Assembly: GCF_900091585.1 (NCBI RefSeq)
Contig: NZ_FMHT01000003.1
Location: 3,711,501 to 3,775,500 of the forward strand
DNA: 64,000 bases
Origin: Micromonospora nigra
GTDB taxonomy: Bacteria > Actinomycetota > Actinomycetes > Mycobacteriales > Micromonosporaceae
Direction: 5' to 3'
Positions 51,756 to 61,747 of the stretch are shown here, piece after piece (position 1 is the stretch's first letter; each line of letters begins with the position of its first letter). Made by a program: the position numbers and the translations under genes. The notes beneath the pieces are model-generated. The model was not told where the DNA came from. It saw only the letters and a list, made by a program, of their open reading frames with translations, and searched no databases.

Positions 51756-52283
51756 TCACAGGCCGGCCACAGCCGCCTCGACCTTTCTGGCCAGTGACGG
51801 CTTCACCTTCCCCGACACACGTACCAGCACCCGCCCCTGATCCGCCCGGTAGTGGTACTCGGTGCCCAACATCGGCATGTTCTTGAGCGTGTCCTGGATG
51901 AACTTCGACCGCCGGTCTGCGTCATCGGTGGTCGGCCATACCTCGATCACAAGGCCGCGGTCGATGCCGTACTTGTCGGTCTCGGTGTCACCTCCAGGCA
52001 GGTCGGCGGAGGCGCGTGTCGTGTAGCCGTTCGGGCGGCCGAGCAGGTCGTTGGGGTCGTTGTCCTCGTGCTGCACCGCGCCGTGGGTGGCGCCGAGTCT
52101 CGCGGCGGTCAGCTTCGCCAGTACCGCCTCCGCGTCCATCGGCGGGGCTGGCGCAGGCGTCATCCCCGCGCTGGTGGCCGCAGCGGGGCCAGCGGCCTGG
52201 GGGCTATTGGCGGAGTTGTCGCCGCAGCCGGCGAGCATGAGCGTGACGGCGGTGAGGATTACGAAGGTGTGTCGCAGTCGCAT
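51756..52283 (-). CDS. lipoprotein of unknown function
   Basis: A 175-aa protein with a lipoprotein signal (RLRHTFVILTAVTLMLAGC, lipobox LAGC at 16-19). Next is a Pro/Ala linker, then a folded domain: VLAKLTAARLGATHG, DPNDLLGRPNGYTTRASADL, YGIDRGLVIEVWPTTDDADR, IQDTLKNMPMLGTEYHYRAD and VKPSLARKVEAAVAGL. ATG 52283 is chosen for the signal. It lies upstream of the Hsp70-TM gene and divergent from the Rhs gene. No function is known; a surface location is expected. Confidence 0.8.
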   Translation of the reverse strand: MRLRHTFVILTAVTLMLAGCGDNSANSPQAAGPAAATSAGMTPAPAPPMDAEAVLAKLTAARLGATHGAVQHEDNDPNDLLGRPNGYTTRASADLPGGDTETDKYGIDRGLVIEVWPTTDDADRRSKFIQDTLKNMPMLGTEYHYRADQGRVLVRVSGKVKPSLARKVEAAVAGL

Positions 52284-52452
52284 CGGACGATCATCCGACC
52301 AGCCGGGCTCGTTCGGTGGCCAACGACCGGGCGGCAGGGTGTCGTGTGGCCGACAGCTTCTATCCTGCCGAGCAGTTCCAGGCGACGGCGGCCACCACCG
52401 GCGGCGAGGCAAACCTGCGGTTACGTGCCTGTGAAGCGGACAAGTCATTTCT

Positions 52453-52493
52453 ATCGATGATCTTTCATAATGTTCGGTGTAAAGATCATCGAT
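52453..52493. promoter_or_regulatory. 13-bp inverted repeat upstream of the Rhs toxin
   Basis: ATCGATGATCTTT and AAAGATCATCGAT, perfect arms with a 15-nt loop, in an unusually AT-rich stretch between the lipoprotein and Rhs genes. An AGGAGG follows at 52495-52500 but no matching gene is evident. It is 153 bp before the Rhs start. It may be a repressor operator, or a transcript hairpin in the Rhs leader. A simple rho-independent terminator is less likely because no T-run follows. Confidence 0.55.
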
Positions 52494-52645
52494 TAGGAGG
52501 TCTTGCTTCTGTTGTGGAGGTCTCGCATCGGCTGAACGGTTGGTTTGGGTCGGTCGGGCGATCTTGGGCGGCGCCAGGTCTTGTGGTGGTTCCGTGGCCG
52601 TGACTACGGTGGCGAGCAATTTTTCATGATCGACGAGGAGTCGTT

Positions 52646-55600
52646 GTGGACGTTGCTGGTCGCCGTGGGGGCACCTCGTTCGATCGCTTTGGCGCGCGTG
52701 GGCGGGTGCGCGCGAGTGTGGTGGCGTTGGCGGTGTTGGCGGGGTTGTTGCCGGTGGTGCAGTTTCCCGCCGTGGCGGTGGCGTCGCCGGTGACGGAGCC
52801 GGGGGAGTCGGTTTCGGTGGGGGGTGTTCCGCTGCCGGCGGTGCGGCAGGGGCCGGATCCGGATGACGAGTTCGCGGTGACGGTGCCGCTGCCGGCGGCG
52901 ACGTTCCCGCCGGCTGGCGAGGCGGTCCTCGACCTGACCGCCGACGCGGAGCAGCGTGAGGCGTTCGGGCTGACCGTTGAGGCCGCGACGGATCCCCAGC
53001 CCTCCGGTGCGAACGCGGGGGGTCTCGCGGACTCGGGTGTGGAGTCGGTGCGGGTGCGTGCCTTCGACAAGGCGTCGTCGTCGGCGTTGGGAAACTCCGG
53101 CCGCCTGTTCACCGTGGCCCGTGCGGACGGGGCCGCGTCGGCGTGGCCCGTGCGGGTCATGGTCGATTACGGTGATTTCGCGCAGGCGTACGGGGGGTCG
53201 TTTGCTGACCGGTTGGCGTTGGTGCGGTTGCCGGGGTGCGCGGCGACGTCTCCGGAGGTGCCGGAGTGTTCGGCGGGGCCGGTGCACGTGCCGGCGGTCA
53301 ACGACCCGAAGACCCAGACTTTGACGGCGGTTGTTGACGCCGGTGGTGATGCCACGGCGACGCAGTCGCTTCGGGGCGCGTTCGAGGGTTTCGCGGCCGA
53401 GACCGCGGTCGCGTCGGCGGGTGTGTACGCGTTGACGTCGACGGCGTCGGGTGGGTCGACCGGTGACTACCGGGCCACGGACATGAAGCCGTCGGACGCG
53501 TGGCAGGTCGGTTTGAGTTCCGGGGCCTTCACGTACAGCTATCCGTTGCCGGAGCCTCCGCTGCCCTACGGCGGCGGGCTGGGGCTGTCGTTGGGTTACT
53601 CGTCGAGTGCGATTGACGGGGTCACGTCGGGGACGAACAACCAGGGCGGTTGGGCTGGTTTGGGGTGGAGTTTCAGCCCGGGGTTCATCGAGCGCACCTA
53701 TCGGTCCTGCGCGGACGACTACCCGAGCGACCAGTTGCTGGCCGCGGAGATGTGTTGGCAGGCGCCGGACATGAACGACGGCGACAGCGCCACCAACGAC
53801 GTCACGTCGGCGCAGATGACGATCTCGCTCAACGGGCAGTCGACGAAGCTGGTCAAGACCACCAGTGGGGAGTGGAAGACCAAGGACGACTTCGGTTGGC
53901 GGATCGACTGGCGTACCGGCGGTGCCGAGGCCGACGGCTACTGGGTGGTGCGTACTCCGGACGGCGCCTACTACCGGTTCGGGCACAACCGGGACGCGGT
54001 GTGGAAGACGAACTTCCTCGGTGACGACGCGGGTGAGCCGTGCCACGGGTCGTTCCCGGGTTCGTGTCGGGATCCGTGGCGGTGGAACCTGGACCGGGTT
54101 GTCGACAGCAACGAGAACATGACGGAGCTGTTCTGGACCCGGGAGACGAACCACTACAAGCGGGCGAAGACCGGCAGCATCCTGGAGTACGACCGCGGTG
54201 GCTACCTCGACCGCGTTGAGTACGGCCGCAACACCACCGAGTCGGGTGCGGTGCCGGTCGGGAAGGTGGAGTTCCACTCGGTTGGCCGGTGCGTCGAGTA
54301 CACCACCCGCGAGGACGTGGTCGGTGACCCGTACCCGAGTGACCCGTGCCCGTCGATCTCGTCGAGCCCGTCGTCGTATCCGGACGTGCCGGCGGACCTG
54401 CTGTGCGGGTCGTCGTCGTGTGGCAACTACTCCCAGGCGTACTTCACCACAAAGCGTCTGGAGCGGGTTACCTCCTACAAGTGGAACACCAGTGGCAGTT
54501 GGGAGAACATCTCCCGGGCGCACATGCGGTACAAGTTCCTCAACCCTCCCGGCCTGACCGGCGAGGTGTTGTTCCTGGACTACATCCGGCCTGTCGGGCT
54601 GGCCGGCGCGGACGCCGACCAGATCGCACTGCCGGTGGTCAATTTCGACGCGATCGACGGTGAGCTCATGCCCACCTACCTTGATGGCCGCGTCGACTAC
54701 GACGAAGGCCTCGGGGTGGCGGCGATGCGGATGCCTCGGGTGGTGCAGATCCACAACGGGTTCGGTGGCCGTATCGACGTCACCTACGGCAGGGACGACC
54801 CCTGCCCCGACGGCGGCTCAGACCAGCCCGGCTACACCACCTGGCACAACGGCAAAGACGGCAACTGGGACGCCAACAACGAGGACTGCTACCCGATCTT
54901 TCACGCCCCGGAAGGCAGCGAGGGCGGCTTCGGGATCTTCCACAAGTACCTGACGAAGAAGGTCGTCTACAAGGACCTCGTCGGAGGATCCCCGGACCAG
55001 GTCACCCGCTACGACTACTCGCCGTCGACGGCGACGTGGGCGAACCCGAAGGAGTACTTCGTCCCCGCGGACGAGGAGTCCTGGAGCGACTGGCGCGGCT
55101 ACCGCACCGTGCGTGTCCTGCACGGCTCCGGCACCGACCCGTCCCGCTACTCCGTGTCGACGCACACCTTCTACCAGGGCATGTACCACGACAAGAACGC
55201 CGCCGGTGCCCTTCGCGGCACCATGATCACCGACTGGGACGGTGTCTCCCGCGTCGACCACCACGCGCTCGCCGGCCGCACCCTGCAGGTCCGTCAGTAC
55301 AAGATGACCGCCTACAACGCCAACCCCGCCCTGGCGACCTACCAGGAAGTCGGCTCGAACCGCATCGAGCACGGCTACCAGTCGCTCGGCAACGGACCCG
55401 GCCTGAACAACCCCTACCGCGTGCTCCACCAGCTGGAGAAGAACCGCACGGCGGTCAGCGGCGGCTGGCGGTCCACCCAGACCCAAACCACCGCCAGAGA
55501 CACCTACGGCTACCCGACCGTCGCCCTCTACGAGGGTGACCTCGCCACCACCACCGACGACACCTGCGTCGAGACCACCTACACCCAGCGCGTCGAGACC

Positions 55601-58600
55601 GACTGGTACATGGTCGGTTTCCCCGTCCGCGTCACCACCCGCGCAGGCACCAGCTGCGCCACGGCAACCCCCGGCACGGAACTCGCCCGCACCGTCACCT
55701 TCTACGACAACGCCACCACCGAAACCAGCCAGGGCCTCTACGACGGCAACGTCACCCGGGCCCGCGCCCACCGCGACGCCACCACTCACACCGACACCAC
55801 CACCACGTACGACAACTTCGGCCGGGCCACCTCGACCACCGACCCGGCCGGACACACGACCACCACCACCTACACCCCGGCCGTGAACTGGCCCACCGAC
55901 GGCATCACCACCAGCAACAACCTGCCCGACCCGCACGTCACGACCACCTACCTGTCGCAGTACAACGGCCGACCGCTGCGCATCGTCGACGCCAACAACA
56001 AGACCACCGAACTGGTCTACGACCACCTCGGCCGCATCACCGCCGTCTACCTGCCCGACGACCCCCGACCCACCGACGGCAGTCCCGGCCAGAGTTCACA
56101 CAGCTTCGGCTACCACATCCCCTACGACGGAGCCACCGGCCAGCCGCACGCCGCCCCGTCAACAACCAGCAGCACCCTGAAATCCGTGAACGGGACCACC
56201 ACGTCCCGGCTGTCGTCGGCCACGTTCCTCGACGGCACCGGACGCCCCCGCGAGACCCAGGCCAAAGGCCCTCACGGCGGCCGGATCGTCACGACCACCA
56301 CCTACGACGCCCGAGGAAACGTCGCCGCCACCGGCGCCCCCGTCCACAACAGCGACAACACGTTCTCCGGGCTACTCAACCCGGCCCTGAACGACCTGCC
56401 GTCCTCGACCCGCACGACGTATGACCACCTGTCCCGGCCCACCCACATCTCCGACTACCGCCTCGACACGCTGTGGCGGACCACGACCCACGCTCACCAC
56501 GGCGACTACACCGTCACCACCCCGCCGGCACCCGCCGAAAAGACCACCACCTACACCGATGCACACGGCCGGACCACCACGCTGGCGCAGTACACCAACG
56601 CCACCGACCACCTCGACACCCACTACGCATACGACCGGCTCGGTCGCCTGACGACCGTCACCGACCCCGACAGCAACACCTGGTCCTACACCTACGACTG
56701 GACCGGCGGGAAGAAGACCGCGACCGACCCCGACTCCGGCCTCACCACCACCGCCTACGACACCGCCGGCCGCGTCAGGTCCACCACCAACGCCCTCGGC
56801 GACACCATCACCCTCACCTACGACCAACTGTCCCGGGTGACCTCACGCTGGCACGGCGACGCCGACACCGGCACCAAGATCGCCGAGTACAGCTACGACA
56901 CCATCGCCAAGGGCCAACCCACCGCGTCCACCCGCTGGCACGACGGCGCCGCCTACACCACCACGGTCACCGGCTACACCGACCGCTACCAGCCCACCGG
57001 CACGTCCGTCACGATCCCCACCACCGCCAAGACCAGCGCCCTCGCCGGCACCTACACCCACACCCACACCTACGACAAAGCCGGCGACCTCGCCACCAGC
57101 ACCCTGCCCGGCGTCGGCGGACTCCCCGCCGAAACCCTCACCTACAACTACAACGGCAACGGCTACGCCACCACCCTGACCGGAGCCAGCACCTACGTCT
57201 CGGCGACCAGCTACTACTCCCACGGCCCCACCCACCAGGTCGTGCTCGGAGGCATCGGCAAACGAGTCCGCCTCACCCAGACCATCGACCAACCCACCGG
57301 CCGCCTCACCGCCACCAGCGTCGACCTGGAAAACTCCGCCCAAGGCGGGATGTTCAACTCCAAGTACGCCACCACCTACGGCTACGACGACAACAACAAC
57401 GTCACCTCACTGCTCGGCGCCACCAACGGCACCGCCGACCAGGTCGAATGCTTCCGCTACGACACCCTGCGCCGCCTCACCGACGCCTGGACCGGTGACA
57501 CCCCCACCACCACCGCCTGCGACCAGACCCCCCGCAGAGGCGGCACCATCGACCCCTACTGGCGATCCTGGCAATTCGACGACGTCGGCAACCGCAAACA
57601 ACAAACCGACCACAACCCCACCGGCAACACCGTCTGGACCTACACCCACCCTGCCCCCGGCACCAGCCAACCCCACACCCTGACTGGTATCACCGCCACC
57701 GGCCCACTCGCCACCACCCCCACCCGCACCTTCACCCACGACACCGCCGGCAACACCGTCACCCGACACACCGACACCGGCACCCTCCAACACCTCGACT
57801 GGACCCCCGAAGGCCGCCTCGACACCCTCACCGAAGGCACCAACGAGACCTCCTACATCTACGACGCCGACGGCAACCGACTCCTGCAACACACCCCCGA
57901 CAACACCACCCTCTACCTCGGCCCCACCGAACTCACCCTCACCACCGGCAGCACCCAACCCGACGGCACCCGCTACTACACCGCCGCCGGCACCACCATC
58001 GCCGTACGCACCATCACCGGCCTCACCTGGAGCGCAGGCGACCACCACGGCACCGAACACACCCAAATCGACGCCGCCACCCACACCACCACCCGCAAAC
58101 GACTCCTGCCCTACGGCGAAAACCGCACCCCACCCCCAACCCCCTTCCTCGGCACCAAAGGCTTCGTCGGCGGCACCCAAGACCCCACCGGCCTCACCCA
58201 CCTCGGCGCCCGCGAATACGACCCCACCACCGGCCGCTTCATCAGCCTCGACCCCATCCAAGACCTCACCGACCCCCAACAATGGAACGGCTACAGCTAC
58301 GCCAACAACAACCCCACCACCCTCGCCGACCCCACCGGCCTCCTCGCCTGCGAAGACAGCGACTGCAAGCGAACCGAGCCAAAAAAGCCGCCGGGAGGCG
58401 GTGACGGCAACGGCGGTGGCGGGGGCAACGGCGGTGGCGGCAACGGCGGTGGCGGTGGCGGCAACGGCGGTGGCGGGGGCAACGGCGGCGGAGGCGGAGG
58501 CGGCGGACTCGGCAACTCCAGCCTGGGAGGTGAAGAAGGGGTCCGACAGATCTGGACACCCAACCACATCTCCTTCCACCTCTACGGAACATACTTCGAC

Positions 58601-59593
58601 GACCTGCCCTCATACCACCAAAACGACGTGCTGCGCAGAGTCTGGTGCAACAACAACCCGAAAGCCTGCGCCAAAGCCGACCTGAGTGGATCCGCATCCG
58701 CATCGGAGTTCATGGCGCAAATCACCGGATACGCCGACGTAAGAGACTGCGCAAAAGGCAGTGGATCGAGCTGCCTATGGGCGGCAACAATTCTCATTCC
58801 CGGCGCCGGTGCCGCCGCCAGTACTATCCTGAAACTTGTAGCGAAAGCGCTGCGCGGCGCGGATAACGCCGTTGATGCAGCCAGACTCGCATGTAGTTTC
58901 AGCAGCGACACGAAGGTCTTGCTCGCGGACGGAACCGCAAAGGCCATCAGTGAACTGAAGGTCGGCGACACAATCTACGCAACCGACCCACAGACCGGAG
59001 AAAGCGGCAAGCGAAAGATCACCCACGTCTGGGTCCACGAAGACGACCTCCACACCCTCGGCATCGAAGGAACTGCCCTCGCAACAACCGAAGACCACCC
59101 CTTCTGGAATGAAACAGACCGCGAATGGCAGCCCGCCGAGGACCTCGAACCCGGCGATCGACTCGCCACCCCCTCAGGCAAGCTCGCAACGGTCACCCAG
59201 CACGTATCGGCAACCACATGGCGCGCCCTTGCCTACAACCTCACGATCGCAGACATCCACACGTACTATGTGCTCGCCGGCAACACGCCGGTCCTCGTGC
59301 ACAATACGGGTCCGTGTCTTGGACCTGTGCAAAATCCATCGCGGGGCAGTACTGCGCGACGACCTCACGTTAACTGGGAGGAGGATTTGCTGCTGGAGGT
59401 GAGACACAATCCGGAAGCCGGTGAAAGATTGGTTAGGGTTCCGCAAACTGATCCGAGATGGCCGGCCGATAAAGGTTGGCAAAAGATGACTCAGACGATT
59501 GATGACGTGGAAATTCATTACCAATACCAGACTACAACAGGTGCAGTTGACGACCTCAAGGTGAAGGACTGGATTCCGGGAGCGGTCGACTGA
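52646..59593 (+). CDS. Rhs/YD-repeat polymorphic toxin with Hint domain
   Basis: A 2315-aa secreted protein. A signal peptide (about 23-47, SVVALAVLAGLLPVVQFPAV) is followed by an N-terminal domain, many YD/RHS repeats (about 600-1850; e.g. TTTYDNFGRATSTTDPAGHT), and the Rhs core end (GLTHLGAREYDPTTGRFISL, NGYSYANNNPTTLADPTG). A Gly-rich linker (about 1915-1955) leads to a helical part, then a Hint domain at 2083-2220 (CSFSSDTKVLLADGTAKAIS, TTEDHPFWN, LVHN) whose Cys and terminal His-Asn suggest self-cleavage. The 95-aa tip ends HYQYQTTTGAVDDLKVKDW, resembling tips in CdiA/Rhs proteins; family not named. GAGGAG precedes the GTG. Confidence 0.9.
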   Translation: MDVAGRRGGTSFDRFGARGRVRASVVALAVLAGLLPVVQFPAVAVASPVTEPGESVSVGGVPLPAVRQGPDPDDEFAVTVPLPAATFPPAGEAVLDLTADAEQREAFGLTVEAATDPQPSGANAGGLADSGVESVRVRAFDKASSSALGNSGRLFTVARADGAASAWPVRVMVDYGDFAQAYGGSFADRLALVRLPGCAATSPEVPECSAGPVHVPAVNDPKTQTLTAVVDAGGDATATQSLRGAFEGFAAETAVASAGVYALTSTASGGSTGDYRATDMKPSDAWQVGLSSGAFTYSYPLPEPPLPYGGGLGLSLGYSSSAIDGVTSGTNNQGGWAGLGWSFSPGFIERTYRSCADDYPSDQLLAAEMCWQAPDMNDGDSATNDVTSAQMTISLNGQSTKLVKTTSGEWKTKDDFGWRIDWRTGGAEADGYWVVRTPDGAYYRFGHNRDAVWKTNFLGDDAGEPCHGSFPGSCRDPWRWNLDRVVDSNENMTELFWTRETNHYKRAKTGSILEYDRGGYLDRVEYGRNTTESGAVPVGKVEFHSVGRCVEYTTREDVVGDPYPSDPCPSISSSPSSYPDVPADLLCGSSSCGNYSQAYFTTKRLERVTSYKWNTSGSWENISRAHMRYKFLNPPGLTGEVLFLDYIRPVGLAGADADQIALPVVNFDAIDGELMPTYLDGRVDYDEGLGVAAMRMPRVVQIHNGFGGRIDVTYGRDDPCPDGGSDQPGYTTWHNGKDGNWDANNEDCYPIFHAPEGSEGGFGIFHKYLTKKVVYKDLVGGSPDQVTRYDYSPSTATWANPKEYFVPADEESWSDWRGYRTVRVLHGSGTDPSRYSVSTHTFYQGMYHDKNAAGALRGTMITDWDGVSRVDHHALAGRTLQVRQYKMTAYNANPALATYQEVGSNRIEHGYQSLGNGPGLNNPYRVLHQLEKNRTAVSGGWRSTQTQTTARDTYGYPTVALYEGDLATTTDDTCVETTYTQRVETDWYMVGFPVRVTTRAGTSCATATPGTELARTVTFYDNATTETSQGLYDGNVTRARAHRDATTHTDTTTTYDNFGRATSTTDPAGHTTTTTYTPAVNWPTDGITTSNNLPDPHVTTTYLSQYNGRPLRIVDANNKTTELVYDHLGRITAVYLPDDPRPTDGSPGQSSHSFGYHIPYDGATGQPHAAPSTTSSTLKSVNGTTTSRLSSATFLDGTGRPRETQAKGPHGGRIVTTTTYDARGNVAATGAPVHNSDNTFSGLLNPALNDLPSSTRTTYDHLSRPTHISDYRLDTLWRTTTHAHHGDYTVTTPPAPAEKTTTYTDAHGRTTTLAQYTNATDHLDTHYAYDRLGRLTTVTDPDSNTWSYTYDWTGGKKTATDPDSGLTTTAYDTAGRVRSTTNALGDTITLTYDQLSRVTSRWHGDADTGTKIAEYSYDTIAKGQPTASTRWHDGAAYTTTVTGYTDRYQPTGTSVTIPTTAKTSALAGTYTHTHTYDKAGDLATSTLPGVGGLPAETLTYNYNGNGYATTLTGASTYVSATSYYSHGPTHQVVLGGIGKRVRLTQTIDQPTGRLTATSVDLENSAQGGMFNSKYATTYGYDDNNNVTSLLGATNGTADQVECFRYDTLRRLTDAWTGDTPTTTACDQTPRRGGTIDPYWRSWQFDDVGNRKQQTDHNPTGNTVWTYTHPAPGTSQPHTLTGITATGPLATTPTRTFTHDTAGNTVTRHTDTGTLQHLDWTPEGRLDTLTEGTNETSYIYDADGNRLLQHTPDNTTLYLGPTELTLTTGSTQPDGTRYYTAAGTTIAVRTITGLTWSAGDHHGTEHTQIDAATHTTTRKRLLPYGENRTPPPTPFLGTKGFVGGTQDPTGLTHLGAREYDPTTGRFISLDPIQDLTDPQQWNGYSYANNNPTTLADPTGLLACEDSDCKRTEPKKPPGGGDGNGGGGGNGGGGNGGGGGGNGGGGGNGGGGGGGGLGNSSLGGEEGVRQIWTPNHISFHLYGTYFDDLPSYHQNDVLRRVWCNNNPKACAKADLSGSASASEFMAQITGYADVRDCAKGSGSSCLWAATILIPGAGAAASTILKLVAKALRGADNAVDAARLACSFSSDTKVLLADGTAKAISELKVGDTIYATDPQTGESGKRKITHVWVHEDDLHTLGIEGTALATTEDHPFWNETDREWQPAEDLEPGDRLATPSGKLATVTQHVSATTWRALAYNLTIADIHTYYVLAGNTPVLVHNTGPCLGPVQNPSRGSTARRPHVNWEEDLLLEVRHNPEAGERLVRVPQTDPRWPADKGWQKMTQTIDDVEIHYQYQTTTGAVDDLKVKDWIPGAVD

Positions 59594-60075
59594 TGGTTAT
59601 GCGTGTAATCTGTGTTGGAAATCGTGGCAGCGACTTGTCGGAATCAGCCCTAAGTCGAAGTGGAAACTTCAAGTCAACTAAATTTCAGTTAACGGTCGAC
59701 GGTGCCTACGCGGTTTACGCAATGGCGATCAGTCGAGGAAGCCTTATGCTCCTTGTTCTGAATGACGGTGTTCGGCCGATCTGGGCTCACGTTGAACTGT
59801 TCGATTTTACCGATGCCAAACTTCCTTCTGGCTGGAGCTTCGTTAAGCGAGATGAAGGGATATTTGGAATTAGTGCACTGTGGGGGTATCGCAGTATGAT
59901 TGAAAACCCTTCGCACAATGATGACTTGATGGAGCGTGAGCGTAGCGCGTGGAGGGACTTCCTGGCCGACAATGAACAGGCCTTCGAGGAAGGGCCGGAT
60001 CAGGAGAAGATCCGGACGCTGAGCAAAGCATTCAACTCTGGTCTTACCTTTTCAAAGCCTCCCAGTGCGGGATAG
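59593..60075 (+). CDS. putative immunity protein for the Rhs tip
   Basis: A 160-aa protein that overlaps the toxin stop by one base (TGATG). Its GC content is lower than average, like the toxin tip. It is acidic and predicted alpha/beta: FQLTVDGAYAVYAMAISRG, MLLVLNDGVRPIWAHVELFD, EGIFGISALWGYRSMIENPS. No known family is recognised. Position directly after a polymorphic toxin is the main evidence for an immunity role. Confidence 0.6.
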   Translation: MVMRVICVGNRGSDLSESALSRSGNFKSTKFQLTVDGAYAVYAMAISRGSLMLLVLNDGVRPIWAHVELFDFTDAKLPSGWSFVKRDEGIFGISALWGYRSMIENPSHNDDLMERERSAWRDFLADNEQAFEEGPDQEKIRTLSKAFNSGLTFSKPPSAG

Positions 60076-60174
60076 CGTGTCGGGCCGATATTCGCGTTAA
60101 CCCAGATTGAGATGCTTTTGTAACTGTCAAGCGGTGGTTTCTGCCGTGTGGGTGGCGGCCAGGGTCCGGAAGAG

Positions 60175-60720
60175 TTACCTGCTGATGTAGCGCTTGAGGT
60201 TGCGCATGACCTCGCGTTTGGTGCGGCCTTTGACGGTGCGGCGGGTGACGTAGGCCCGGGTGCGGGGTCGTGGCCCATGCGGACCAGGGCGACGGTGTAG
60301 AGGGCTCGGTTGAGGCGGCGGTCGCCGCCCGCGGTTGAGTCGGTGTCGGGTGGTGTTGCCTGATGAGGCTGGTAGTGGTGATGCGCCGGCCAGGGCAGCG
60401 AACGCGGCGTCGGAGCGGATGTGTCCGGGATGTGACCAGGCCAGCAGGACGGTCGCGGCGACTGCGGCGCCGACGCCGGTCAGGTCGAGCAGTTGCGGCG
60501 CCTGCATGGTGACGGCTTCGTGCAGGGCGGTGTGGTTGGCGGCGAGTTCGGCGTCGAGGGCCCTGATGCGTCGGGCCAGGCGGATGGCTCGGCTCGGCAG
60601 ACGGCAAGGGCCGGATCCTCTCCTCGGGTGCGCCAAGCCGCGATGGGTGGTGATGGTCGTGGTGGTCAGGGCGCGACGGGCGTCGACGTTGAGATCGACG
60701 GTCCGCAGCAGGGCGGTCAA
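60175..60720 (-). pseudogene. IS110-family transposase remnant
   Basis: C-terminal half of an IS110-type transposase: LARRIRALDAELAANHTALH, APQLLDLTGVGAAVAATVLL, FAALAGASPLPASSGNTTRH then RLNRG, followed by a frameshift so that the next part (LYTVALVRMGHDP-like) lies in another frame. The DEDD domain is missing. Together with the following remnant it marks the end of the toxin locus. Confidence 0.75.
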
Positions 60721-60950
60721 CGCGTTGACGGCTCGTAGCGGTTGGGTTTGACGTGGTGTAGAACGAGGATGGCCTGCGCGATTGTGGTCGCACGCCGTGG
60801 GCAGCAGCGCAGCTTGTTGAGGATCTTGCAGGTCTTGAGGGCGGCGATCGCGCGTTCGCCGCGGGCGCGGATCTTCGCGTGGGCACGGTTCGCTCTCTGC
60901 TGGCGTGGCAGCTTCGGGCGGCAGCGGCGTCGCTTGAACGGAGTGCGCAC
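60717..60950 (-). pseudogene. IS5-family transposase C-terminal remnant
   Basis: A short piece ending an IS5-type DDE transposase: RTPFKRRRCRPKLPRQQRAN, RAHAKIRARGERAIAALKTC, KILNKLRCCPRRATTIAQAI. Only the last catalytic Glu region (RGERAIAALK) remains. It directly abuts the IS110 remnant, indicating nested insertions. Confidence 0.78.
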
Positions 60951-61063
60951 GCTGCCGCGGGCTCCTTGGCAGCCCTAATGGGTTAGGGCCCCGGCAAAAT
61001 CGCGGGGTGCCGGCTTGGAGTGGCTAGTGTGGACGCGCCCTTGCTGGTGGTAGCAGGGCGGGC

Positions 61064-61747
61064 ATGACCGATTCAGATGATCATCGAGGCTCCGACGCCT
61101 CAAATGGTAGCTCGCTCGGTGAGCATCTTCCCCGCGCCACGGGGAAGAACGGGGTGCCGTGCGAACGTATGGTGGTGCCCGTGACCGACGTGACGTACAC
61201 CCGCCACAGCGCCGAGGATGCCGCCAGCCTGATGGACGAGTTGTGCGAGGTGTACGCCGACGCGTACGGCCATGTGGCGGGTGAGGACACGACAGTCAAG
61301 GCCGCCGCGTTTCGGGACCGTGCCACCGGTGCGCTGGGTGCGCGCAACTACGAGCTGGTCGCGGCGCGGGCGGGTGGCGAGCTGGTCGGGTTCGTCTTCG
61401 GCTACAGCTTGCGGCAGGATCGCGGCTGGTTCGCCGGCCTGGAGCCGGCTCCCGAGGCTGGTTTCACCGACGAGTACGGCGGTGAGCGGACCGTCGTCCT
61501 GGCCGAGATCGAGGTCCGCAAGGCGTGGCAGGGTCAGGGGATCGGACGCACCCTGCACGACACGTTCCTCAAGGGCCGCCACGAGCAGCGTGCCACCCTG
61601 ACGGCCAACCCGGTCGCGACGGCAACCCATGCACTTTACGAGGGATGGGGCTGGCAGCGGGTCGGCACTAAGCCTGGTAGGCCGGGCGCCTACTACCGCG
61701 AGTACGCGGTGTTCGTGCGACCGCTTCCACTACGTGGTGGGCGCTGA
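61064..61747 (+). CDS. GNAT-family N-acetyltransferase
   Basis: A 227-aa protein; the GNAT fold starts at about residue 36-43. It shows LVGFVFGYSLRQD (beta4), VLAEIEVRKAWQGQGIGRTL (motif A, R/Q-x-x-G-Q-G-I-G/A), and ATATHALYEGWGWQRVG (motif B). The N-terminal 35 residues are low complexity, so the real start may be ATG 61169 or GTG 61181. The substrate is not determined. It converges with the TPR gene (18-bp overlap of ends). Confidence 0.88.
   Translation: MTDSDDHRGSDASNGSSLGEHLPRATGKNGVPCERMVVPVTDVTYTRHSAEDAASLMDELCEVYADAYGHVAGEDTTVKAAAFRDRATGALGARNYELVAARAGGELVGFVFGYSLRQDRGWFAGLEPAPEAGFTDEYGGERTVVLAEIEVRKAWQGQGIGRTLHDTFLKGRHEQRATLTANPVATATHALYEGWGWQRVGTKPGRPGAYYREYAVFVRPLPLRGGR

Noticed and set aside
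57407..58579. A Gly/Val-rich minus-strand frame of 390 codons
   Set aside because: It is antisense to the Rhs core end and Gly linker; its composition mirrors the Thr/Pro/Gly codons of the other strand.
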